A DNA stretch of 5,491 bases from Chloroflexota bacterium. GTDB taxonomy: Bacteria > Chloroflexota > Dehalococcoidia > DSTF01 > JACRBR01. Location of the stretch: positions 1-5,491 of the forward strand of contig JACRBR010000027.1 in assembly GCA_016213125.1 (NCBI GenBank), in the 5' to 3' direction. A program made the translations under genes and the position numbers. The notes under the pieces are model-generated. The model saw only the letters and a list, made by a program, of their open reading frames with translations. It did no database searches and had not been told where the DNA came from. Positions 1 to 5,263 of the stretch are shown here, in pieces (the stretch's first letter is position 1; the number at the start of each line of letters is the position of its first letter).

Positions 1-281
1 CGTCTGCCGAGGTGCTCAAGGTCGGCGACACGGTCCCGGACATCGGTGAGGGGTTGAACGCCGGATGCTGGAGCGCCGGTGTCGTCGCGACCGGAAGCGA
101 TCTGGGGCTGTCCGATGCCGAATTCTCGGCACTGGCCGCGGACGAGCGCTCGGTGCGGATGGATGCGGTGCGCGACAGGCTCCTTGATGCGGGCGCGCAC
201 GACGTCGTCGACTCGATCCGCGACGTGCCGCGCCTCGTCGAAGAGATCGACGCCCGGCTGGCCGCGGGAGAACGCCCGTGA
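1..281 (+). CDS. phnX: Phosphonoacetaldehyde hydrolase (phosphonatase), C-terminal part, cut by left edge
   Basis: The enzyme hydrolyses the C-P bond of phosphonoacetaldehyde to give acetaldehyde and phosphate, in the cytoplasm, as the second step of 2-aminoethylphosphonate breakdown. The frame is open from the window edge (first full codon at base 3) to TGA at 279-281, so about 92 C-terminal residues of a protein usually near 270 are visible. They begin SAEVLKVGDTVPDIGEGLNA. The VGDTVPDI stretch is the last HAD-superfamily motif, whose acidic residues help hold Mg2+, followed by the EGLNAG segment usual for PhnX. The rest (GLS..E..AL..DER, then LL.AGAHDVVDSI.D.P.L..EI.ARLA.GERP) also matches the family as I remember it. 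The GTG at base 12 is internal, not the start. The catalytic nucleophile, cap domain and Schiff-base lysine lie outside the window and cannot be checked. phnW follows on the same strand, which supports the call. Confidence 0.93.
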   Translation, partial: SAEVLKVGDTVPDIGEGLNAGCWSAGVVATGSDLGLSDAEFSALAADERSVRMDAVRDRLLDAGAHDVVDSIRDVPRLVEEIDARLAAGERP

Positions 282-322
282 GCGAAGGCCGCAGGATCCA
301 GATTCCAGGTTCTACGCTGAAA

Positions 323-371
323 CGCTGACAGGCTTTCCTGACTTGCCGACGGGCTGAACCGCTGACGGGCT
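323..371 (+). repeat. Short direct repeats in the phnX-phnW spacer
   Basis: The spacer holds three copies of GAC(A/G)GGCT at 327-334, 348-355 and 364-371. CGCTGAC occurs at 323-329 and 360-366, and ACGCTGA at 314-320 and 322-328. The last GAC(A/G)GGCT copy ends five bases before the phnW ATG. The copies could be binding half-sites for a phosphonate- or phosphate-responsive regulator, or slippage debris. Their spacing (21 and 16 bases) is irregular. The repeats are seen directly; any role is a guess. Confidence 0.35.
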
Positions 372-376
372 CCCTC

Positions 377-1492
377 ATGGACGACGACATTCCCTACCTG
401 CTGCTAACGCCGGGGCCGCTCACGACCTCGCGGACCGTAAAGTCCGTGATGATGCGGGACTTCTGCACCTGGGACGACGACTACAACTCCATCGTGCAAG
501 AGATCCGCGCTGAGCTGGTCCGTCTGGCCGGCGGTGGCGCGCTCACGGCCGTGCTCATGCAGGGAAGCGGCACCTTCTCGGTCGAGGCCACGATCGGGAC
601 GGCGGTGCCGCGCGACGGGAAGCTGCTGGTCGTGAACAACGGCGCGTACGGCGCGCGCATGGCGCAGATCGCGCGCACGCTGGGCATCGCCTGCACCGAG
701 ATCTCGCAGCCGGAGACGGAACAGGCGGATCTCAGGCGCATCGAAGCCGCACTTGAGGGCGACCCTGCGATTACGCACCTGGCGATGGTGCACTGCGAGA
801 CCACAACAGGAATGCTGAATCCCGCGATGGAAGCCGGGGCGCTGGCGCGGCGATACGGTAAGTCGTTCATCCTCGACGCTATGTCGTCGTTCGGCGGAAT
901 CCCGACGAGCATGGACGTGTTCGGCTCGGATTGGCTGATCTCGTCGGCGAACAAGTGCATCCAGGGCGTGCCGGGCTTCGGCTTCGTGGTCGCGCGCCGA
1001 GAGGCGATCGAGGCGACGAAGGGACACGCGCGCTCACTCAGCCTGGACCTGTACGATCAATGGCGCGAGATGGAGGAAAAGGGCGGCAAGTGGCGCTTCA
1101 CGTCGCCGACTCACACGGTACGCGCGTTTGCGCAGGCGCTGCAGGAGCTGCGGGACGAAGGCGGCGTGGAGGCGCGTCACGCCCGATACACGGACAATGC
1201 GCGGCGCCTCGTCCAGGGATACGAGCGAATCGGCTTCCGCCCGCTCCTCGGCCCGGAGCGCCGTTCGCCGGTCATCACATCGTTTCTGTTCCCGTCGGCA
1301 TCGTTCTCGTTCGATGCGTTCTACGCGGCGATGAAGCGGCGCCGGTTCGTGCTCTATCCCGGGAAGATCTCGCAGGCGGCCACATTCCGGGTCGGGACGA
1401 TCGGCCACGTGTTCCCCGAAGACATCGACCTGCTTGTCAAGGCGACAGGCGAGGTCGTCAGGGAGCTCGGGATCACGTTCGCTCACGCTTGA
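377..1492 (+). CDS. phnW: 2-aminoethylphosphonate:pyruvate aminotransferase
   Basis: This PLP-dependent aminotransferase (class V, fold type I) converts 2-aminoethylphosphonate plus pyruvate to phosphonoacetaldehyde plus L-alanine. The 371-residue product is close to the usual ~365-370. It opens with YLLLTPGPLTTSRTVK, the characteristic PhnW N-terminus, which supports the ATG at 377 even though no purine-rich Shine-Dalgarno sequence precedes it. Other signatures are the QGSGTFSVEA segment (residues 62-71), HCETTTGMLNP (139-149), LDAMSSFGG (166-174; D167 would contact the PLP ring nitrogen) and SSANKCIQGVPGFGF (189-203; K193 would form the Schiff base). R338 in TFRVGTIGH fits the substrate-binding arginine. 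These positions are within one or two of those I recall for the Salmonella enzyme. phnX lies 95 bases upstream on the same strand, so the pair forms the complete phosphonatase route and is probably co-transcribed. No frameshift or missing key residue is visible. No clear terminator directly follows the stop. Confidence 0.97.
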   Translation: MDDDIPYLLLTPGPLTTSRTVKSVMMRDFCTWDDDYNSIVQEIRAELVRLAGGGALTAVLMQGSGTFSVEATIGTAVPRDGKLLVVNNGAYGARMAQIARTLGIACTEISQPETEQADLRRIEAALEGDPAITHLAMVHCETTTGMLNPAMEAGALARRYGKSFILDAMSSFGGIPTSMDVFGSDWLISSANKCIQGVPGFGFVVARREAIEATKGHARSLSLDLYDQWREMEEKGGKWRFTSPTHTVRAFAQALQELRDEGGVEARHARYTDNARRLVQGYERIGFRPLLGPERRSPVITSFLFPSASFSFDAFYAAMKRRRFVLYPGKISQAATFRVGTIGHVFPEDIDLLVKATGEVVRELGITFAHA

Positions 1493-1776
1493 GGCTTTAC
1501 GCGGCCATAACCACCGTTAACATCGTGATAATCGTGCGCCCCTAGTCTGACCAACGTGAGCAACGACGTACGGCTACTGCGGATCAGCGCGAGGACGTAC
1601 CGAATCCGCACCACCCGGCCCACGGCCCCGATGCCGCCAACCCGGTTCGACATGAGGACGCCGGACGCCGCACAGGACAACCCTCCCGGCCGCTTCGCCG
1701 GATGGGTCCGCCGTACACCGCAGGACGACCGGCAAAGGGCGCCTGCGGAGCCACGCTAGCCAGCCCTCCCTCGGCA

Positions 1777-1797
1777 GGCTCACCGCGATGGTGAGCC
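1777..1797. repeat. Perfect 8-bp hairpin (first of two)
   Basis: GGCTCACC (1777-1784) and GGTGAGCC (1790-1797) are perfect inverted repeats around a 5-base loop, GCGAT. The unit is bracketed by two direct copies of CCCTCCC (1764-1770 and 1799-1805). It sits nine bases before a second, larger hairpin, so the two could fold as one structured RNA element. No U-tract follows on either strand. Confidence 0.55.
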
Positions 1798-1805
1798 ACC
1801 CTCCC

Positions 1806-1836
1806 GAAGAGCCACGTTTGCCCAGCGTGGCTCTTC
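1806..1836 (+). terminator. Strong hairpin downstream of phnW: possible terminator or attenuator
   Basis: GAAGAGCCACG (1806-1816) and CGTGGCTCTTC (1826-1836) are perfect 11-bp inverted repeats. Two further pairs, one of them G-U, extend the stem to 13 bp with a 5-base loop. The stem is stable, but it is followed by ACGTTGCGCCC rather than a T-run, so intrinsic termination is uncertain. GC-rich genomes often use such hairpins. The hairpin lies 313 bases after the phnW stop and about 190 bases before htrA, so it could end the phn transcript, end a small RNA from the intergenic region, or act in an htrA leader. The right arm is also complementary to a second upstream copy of the left arm (1748-1757). 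Confidence 0.4.
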
Positions 1837-2010
1837 ACGTTGCGCCCGGATTCGCAGGATGAACAGATTCCCGCAGATTTGCGAAGAGGGGCCGCCTCAC
1901 GAGATCCTGTCGGGCCGAGAGGCTCCCCTGAGCCGACCGCGTAACATGTTTGAAGCACCCTGGGCCGCCATCGCATCGAATACTGATCAGAGGCACCGAT
2001 TCGGAGAACA

Positions 2011-2014
2011 GAGG
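2011..2014 (+). promoter_or_regulatory. Shine-Dalgarno GAGG that sets the htrA start
   Basis: GAGG lies nine bases before the ATG at 2024, in a purine-rich run (AGAGGCGAGAAAAC). The frame stays open upstream to in-frame ATGs at 1859 and 1946. Those would add 55 or 26 residues ahead of the membrane segment and lack a comparable site, so 2024 is preferred. Confidence 0.6.
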
Positions 2015-2023
2015 CGAGAAAAC

Positions 2024-3166
2024 ATGAGATTCGGCAGCGGATTCCTCGGGGCGTTGGTGGGCGTGGTGGTCGGCGCCGCCGTGGTTGGTGGGGCCGTGTG
2101 GGCGTTCGACCTGGACGACGACGGCAGCTCTGGCAACGCGCCGGCTGTCACGACCGGCAGTCAGCGGGCGAGCGACAACGGAACGTCGGGAGCAGGCGCG
2201 GGTGCGACCTCGACCGACTACACCGCGCTCTACGAGAAGGTCCGGCCCTCCATCGTGGAGATCACGACGGGCGAGCAGAGTTCGAGCGCCTTCGACTTCA
2301 GCCGCGAAGGCCTTGGCTCAGGAATCGTCGTCGACGCCGAAGGACACATCCTGACGAACTACCACGTCGTGAACGGCTTCAGCGAAGTCACCGTGAGGTT
2401 CGCCGACGGCAGCGTTGCGCAGGCCGAGGTCGTCGGCACGGATCCGGGCAACGATGTCGCGATGGTGAAGGCGATCGTGGACGACGCCAGTGTGCTCAAG
2501 CCGGCGGAACTCGGCGACTCCAGCGCCGTTCAAATCGGCTCAATAGTGGCCGCGATCGGGAACCCCTTCGGACTCGAGGGCAGCTTCACCACGGGCGTGA
2601 TCAGCGGCGTTGACCGCACGCTCCCGTCGAGCGCCGACGGCCGCCCCATCCGCGGGCTTCTCCAGACGGACGCGGCCGTGAATCCCGGTAACTCCGGCGG
2701 TGCCCTCATCAGCCTCGATGGCAAGATCATCGGCATCAACACCGCCATCGAGACGAACGGCGGGGGCGGCGGCTTTGCCGGCGTCGCCTACGCCGTCCCC
2801 ATCAACACGCCGAAGCGTTTCCTGCAGGAGCTGGTGGCGGGTGACAGCATCGAGCATCCACGCCTCGGGATCTCCGGCCGGACGCTGACCGAGCAGCAGG
2901 CGAAAGACCTCGGCGTCGCACATGGCGTCGCCGTGCTTTCGGTCGAGGATGGCAGCGCTGCGGACGGGGCGGGCCTGCGGTCGTCGTCGAGCGGCGAAGG
3001 CGACGTGATCACCGCGATCGACGGTGTTGCGATGACGAAGTTCGAGGATCTCGCAGACTACATCGACTCGAAGAAGGTCGGCGACGAGGTCAAACTCTCC
3101 GTGCGCCGGGACGGCGAGGACATCGAGCTGACCGCGAAGCTGAACTCGTGGAACTCCTCCGCTTGA
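2024..3166 (+). CDS. Membrane-anchored HtrA/DegP-type serine protease with one PDZ domain
   Basis: This is a trypsin-like (S1C, HtrA family) serine endoprotease, expected to act outside the cytoplasmic membrane on misfolded or signalling proteins. The 380-residue product has four parts. A short N-terminal hydrophobic segment (about 8-28, FLGALVGVVVGAAVVGGAVW) acts as a signal anchor or uncleaved signal, with no lipobox. A low-complexity Gly/Ser/Thr/Asp linker spans about 30-64. The protease domain (about 66-272) has H114 in TNYHVV, D144 in DPGNDVAMVK and S224 in NPGNSGGAL, an intact triad, and the PFGLEGSFTTGVISG segment usual in the family. One PDZ domain spans about 278-373 (HPRLGISG, then GDVITAIDG). 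The single PDZ and N-terminal anchor resemble DegS/HhoA-type enzymes more than two-PDZ DegP. It stands alone between the phn genes and a convergent leu cluster, with no sensor kinase or regulator beside it, so the substrate cannot be inferred. The symbol is left blank because the subfamily is not resolved. Confidence 0.95.
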   Translation: MRFGSGFLGALVGVVVGAAVVGGAVWAFDLDDDGSSGNAPAVTTGSQRASDNGTSGAGAGATSTDYTALYEKVRPSIVEITTGEQSSSAFDFSREGLGSGIVVDAEGHILTNYHVVNGFSEVTVRFADGSVAQAEVVGTDPGNDVAMVKAIVDDASVLKPAELGDSSAVQIGSIVAAIGNPFGLEGSFTTGVISGVDRTLPSSADGRPIRGLLQTDAAVNPGNSGGALISLDGKIIGINTAIETNGGGGGFAGVAYAVPINTPKRFLQELVAGDSIEHPRLGISGRTLTEQQAKDLGVAHGVAVLSVEDGSAADGAGLRSSSSGEGDVITAIDGVAMTKFEDLADYIDSKKVGDEVKLSVRRDGEDIELTAKLNSWNSSA

Positions 3167-3188
3167 TTTGGTGTGTAGGCGGAGTCGA

Positions 3189-3218
3189 AGGGGCGGATCC
3201 GGCTCTGGATCCGCCCCT
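3189..3218. terminator. Bidirectional terminator between htrA and leuD
   Basis: AGGGGCGGATCC (3189-3200) and GGATCCGCCCCT (3207-3218) form a perfect 12-bp stem with a 6-base loop, GGCTCT. It begins 22 bases after the htrA stop and lies 24 bases beyond the leuD stop on the opposite strand, exactly where two convergent units need termination. Only a weak T-stretch follows on the + strand (GCGTTTC) and none on the - strand, as is common in GC-rich genomes. Confidence 0.75.
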
Positions 3219-3242
3219 CTGCGTTTCAACTGAGGGTGCCAG

Positions 3243-3845
3243 TCACGCGACCGGCGCCGGCGTCTGTGGCTTGAACGACGGGCGCGTTTCCTCGAACGCC
3301 GTGATGTCGGGCTCGTGCGCCAGCGTAAGGCCGACGTCGTCGAGGCCGTTCAGCAAGCAGTGCTTCACGAACGCGTCAATGTCGAACTGCCGCGACTTCC
3401 CGTTGCCGAGCGTCACCGTCTGGGATTCGAGATCGACTTCCATCTCCCAGCCGGGCGAGTCCTCTGCGCGCGCAATCAGGCGGTCGATGCTCTCCTGCGG
3501 CAGCTCGACCGTCAGCAGGCCGATCTTTGCGCAGTTGTTCTTGAAGATGTCGGCGAACGATGGCGCGATGATGGCCTTCAGGCCCATGTCCTGCAGCGCC
3601 CACGGCGCGTGTTCGCGCGAGGAGCCGCACCCGAAGTTCGGGCCCGTGACCAGGATCTGCGCGCCGTCATAGCGGTGATCGTTCAGCACGAAGTCCGGAT
3701 CCTTGCGCCAGGCATCGAACGCGAACGCGCCGAACCCCGTGCGCTCGATGCGCTTCAGGTACTTCGCCGGAATGATCTGATCCGTGTCGACGTCGGATCG
3801 CGGCAGGGGCAGCACTTTGCCGTGGATCTTGCGTACAGGCTCCAT
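3243..3845 (-). CDS. leuD: 3-isopropylmalate dehydratase, small subunit
   Basis: This is the small (swivel-domain) subunit of isopropylmalate isomerase. With LeuC it interconverts 2- and 3-isopropylmalate in leucine synthesis, in the cytoplasm. The 200-residue product is the normal bacterial length. It shows SDVDTDQIIPAKYLK (17-31), RTGFGAFAFDAWR (35-47) and the substrate-loop signature NFGCGSSREHAPWAL (70-84), then IAPSFADIFKNNCAKIGLL (93-111). The frame is open further upstream, but the ATG at 3845 fits the conserved N-terminus (KIHGKVLPLPRSDVDTDQI). Its A is shared with the leuC stop codon (TGATG, a one-base overlap). A purine-rich GGGGGAAG (3851-3858, in the leuC 3' end) precedes it by five bases. 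Coupled translation with leuC and 1:1 subunit production are likely. Confidence 0.97.
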   Translation of the reverse strand: MEPVRKIHGKVLPLPRSDVDTDQIIPAKYLKRIERTGFGAFAFDAWRKDPDFVLNDHRYDGAQILVTGPNFGCGSSREHAPWALQDMGLKAIIAPSFADIFKNNCAKIGLLTVELPQESIDRLIARAEDSPGWEMEVDLESQTVTLGNGKSRQFDIDAFVKHCLLNGLDDVGLTLAHEPDITAFEETRPSFKPQTPAPVA

Positions 3846-5251
3846 CAGTTCTTCCCCCACCCACGGATATCGACGAAGTGACCGGCGATGGCTGCCGCGG
3901 CGGCCATTTGCGGACTCACGAGGTGTGTGCGCCCGCCAGGGCCCTGGCGCCCCTCGAAGTTGCGGTTCGAGGTCGAGGCGCAGCGCTCGCCCGGCATCAG
4001 GATGTCGGGGTTCATGCCCAGGCACATCGAACACCCCGCGTCCCGCCATTCGAAGCCCGCATCTCTGAAAATCCGGTCGAGTCCCTCTTCTTCCGCCTGC
4101 ACCTTCACCAGCCCCGAGCCCGGCACCACCATGGCGCGCACCGTCTTTGCGACCTTGCGCCCGCGCACGACCTCGGAGGCCGCGCGGAGGTCTTCGATGC
4201 GCCCATTCGTGCAGGAACCGAGAAAGACACGGTCGATGGAAATGTCCTCGATCGCCGTGCCCGGCTTCAGGTCCATGTACTGCAGCGATCGCTCCGCCAG
4301 TTCACGAGCGCGCGGGTCCTCGAATCCGTTGGGATCAGGCACGCGCCCCTTCACGTTCACGCTCTGCGCCGGTGTGGTACCCCACGTGACGGCGGGCTCG
4401 ATGTCGCCCGCATCAAGCTTCACCACACGGTCGAATACTGCATCGTCATCAGAGGGCAACGACCGCCAGTAGTCGAGCGCACGCTCCCACTCAGCGCCCT
4501 TCGGCGCATAGTTGCGGCCCTCCACGTAGGCGAACGTCGTATCGTCGGGCGCGATCAGGCCGGCCCGGGCGCCACCCTCGATCGACATGTTGCAGACCGT
4601 CATCCGCCCCTCCATGGAAAACGAGCGGATCACGTCGCCCCGATACTCGATCACGTGCCCGATGCCACCCGATACGCCGATCGTCCGGATGATCGCCAGG
4701 ATCACGTCCTTTGGTGTAATCGCATCGTGGAGTGTTCCGCTCACTTCAACCGACATCGTCTTCGGCGTTGCTTGAGGAAGCGTCTGTGTGGCGAGCACAT
4801 GCTCCACCTCCGACGTCCCGATACCGAACGCAAGCGCTCCAAAGGCGCCGTGCGTCGACGTGTGGCTATCGCCACAGACGATGGTCATGCCCGGCTGCGT
4901 GAACCCCTGCTCCGGCCCGATGATGTGCACGATGCCCTGGCGGCTATCGTTCACCCCAAAGTACGGCAGTCCGAACTCCTCGGCATTCCGGGAGATCGCC
5001 GCCACCTGCGCGACCGAGAGTGGATCGGACCACGGCTTATCGCGGTCGATCGTAGGCACGTTGTGGTCGACGGTGAGCAGTGTTAGCTCCGGCCGGCGCA
5101 CGCTGCGCCCGGCAAGCCGCAGTGCGTCGAACGCCTGCGCCGAGGTCACCTCGTGAACAAGGTGAAGGTCAATATAAAGGAGGTCTGGCTTGCCTTCCTC
5201 GCGGCGTACTAGGTGCGCGTCCCAGACCTTCTCGGACGTTGTCTTTCCCAT
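3845..5251 (-). CDS. leuC: 3-isopropylmalate dehydratase, large subunit
   Basis: This is the large, [4Fe-4S]-bearing subunit of isopropylmalate isomerase (aconitase superfamily). It carries out the dehydration/hydration of 2-isopropylmalate to 3-isopropylmalate with LeuD. The 468-residue product matches the bacterial LeuC length of ~466-470 rather than the shorter archaeal-type homologue. It begins TTSEKVWDAHLV. It contains the conserved TVDHNVPT (60-67), VCGDSHTSTHGAFGALAFG (125-143) and MSIEGGARAGLIAPDDTTF (222-240). The three cluster ligands are C347 in LGSCTNGR and C407 and C410 in GCSMCLGMNPD, the same numbering I recall for E. coli LeuC. The C-terminus has STSNRNFEGRQG (426-437) and LVSPQMAAAAAI (444-455). 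The ATG at 5251 is preceded by GGAGAG (5256-5261) at a four-base spacing. A PIN-domain gene ends 12 bases upstream and leuD overlaps downstream, so the three genes look like one transcription unit. leuA and leuB are not in the window. Confidence 0.98.
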   Translation of the reverse strand: MGKTTSEKVWDAHLVRREEGKPDLLYIDLHLVHEVTSAQAFDALRLAGRSVRRPELTLLTVDHNVPTIDRDKPWSDPLSVAQVAAISRNAEEFGLPYFGVNDSRQGIVHIIGPEQGFTQPGMTIVCGDSHTSTHGAFGALAFGIGTSEVEHVLATQTLPQATPKTMSVEVSGTLHDAITPKDVILAIIRTIGVSGGIGHVIEYRGDVIRSFSMEGRMTVCNMSIEGGARAGLIAPDDTTFAYVEGRNYAPKGAEWERALDYWRSLPSDDDAVFDRVVKLDAGDIEPAVTWGTTPAQSVNVKGRVPDPNGFEDPRARELAERSLQYMDLKPGTAIEDISIDRVFLGSCTNGRIEDLRAASEVVRGRKVAKTVRAMVVPGSGLVKVQAEEEGLDRIFRDAGFEWRDAGCSMCLGMNPDILMPGERCASTSNRNFEGRQGPGGRTHLVSPQMAAAAAIAGHFVDIRGWGKN

Positions 5252-5255
5252 GGAA

Positions 5256-5261
5256 CTCTCC
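5256..5261 (-). promoter_or_regulatory. Shine-Dalgarno of leuC
   Basis: GGAGAG on the - strand lies four bases before the leuC ATG, inside the 12-base gap after the PIN-gene stop. It supports the chosen start and shows that leuC has its own initiation site despite the tight spacing. Confidence 0.65.
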
Positions 5262-5263
5262 GG

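Larger units (their letters stand above)
1493..2023. other. Intergenic region between phnW and htrA, no convincing gene
   Basis: This stretch of about 530 bases has four parts. (1) A relatively A/T-rich patch lies at about 1507-1532, just after phnW, with a GTTAAC palindrome (1516-1521) and two ATCGTG copies. (2) A G/C-rich stretch at about 1556-1760 is open in one + frame (67 codons from GTG 1556). The translation is rich in Arg and Pro, has no Shine-Dalgarno sequence and matches no family I know. (3) Two adjacent perfect hairpins lie at 1777-1836. (4) About 185 bases of leader precede htrA, carrying a tandem CAGATT pair (1864-1869, 1874-1879) between TTCGCA (1851-1856) and its inverted copy TGCGAA (1880-1885). 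No tRNA, riboswitch or convincing sigma-70 promoter was recognised. The htrA promoter presumably lies in the last part. Confidence 0.6.

Noticed and set aside
404..1027. 207-codon open frame on the - strand opposite phnW
   Set aside because: It is antisense to a clear PhnW. The translation is dominated by Arg, Asp and His with no domain.
1620..1665. GGTTCGA string resembling a tRNA T-loop
   Set aside because: No cloverleaf, acceptor stem or anticodon arm can be formed around it.
1556..1759. Possible 67-codon gene from GTG 1556
   Set aside because: It has no Shine-Dalgarno sequence, an Arg/Pro/Thr-rich composition like out-of-frame GC-rich DNA, and no recognisable family. It was not strong enough to list as a gene, though the frame does favour G/C at third positions.
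1584..1976. 130-codon open frame on the - strand between phnW and htrA
   Set aside because: It covers both hairpins, has no ribosome-binding site or recognisable motif, and has an irregular composition.
1859..2023. N-terminal extension of HtrA from ATG 1859
   Set aside because: The extra 55 residues look non-conserved. The start at 2024 has a Shine-Dalgarno sequence and places the membrane anchor at the N-terminus.
2540..3229. 229-codon open frame on the - strand opposite htrA
   Set aside because: It is antisense to the conserved protease and PDZ domains, runs through the terminator hairpin and shows no family motif.
3846..4049. N-terminal extension of LeuD from an upstream in-frame ATG
   Set aside because: It would overlap the conserved LeuC C-terminus by 68 codons. 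The start at 3845 fits the family and the TGATG junction.
3878..5086. 402-codon open frame on the + strand opposite leuC
   Set aside because: leuC is unmistakable on the - strand across this span. The opposite frame is Arg/His-rich with no recognisable domain, a common artefact of high G/C at third positions.
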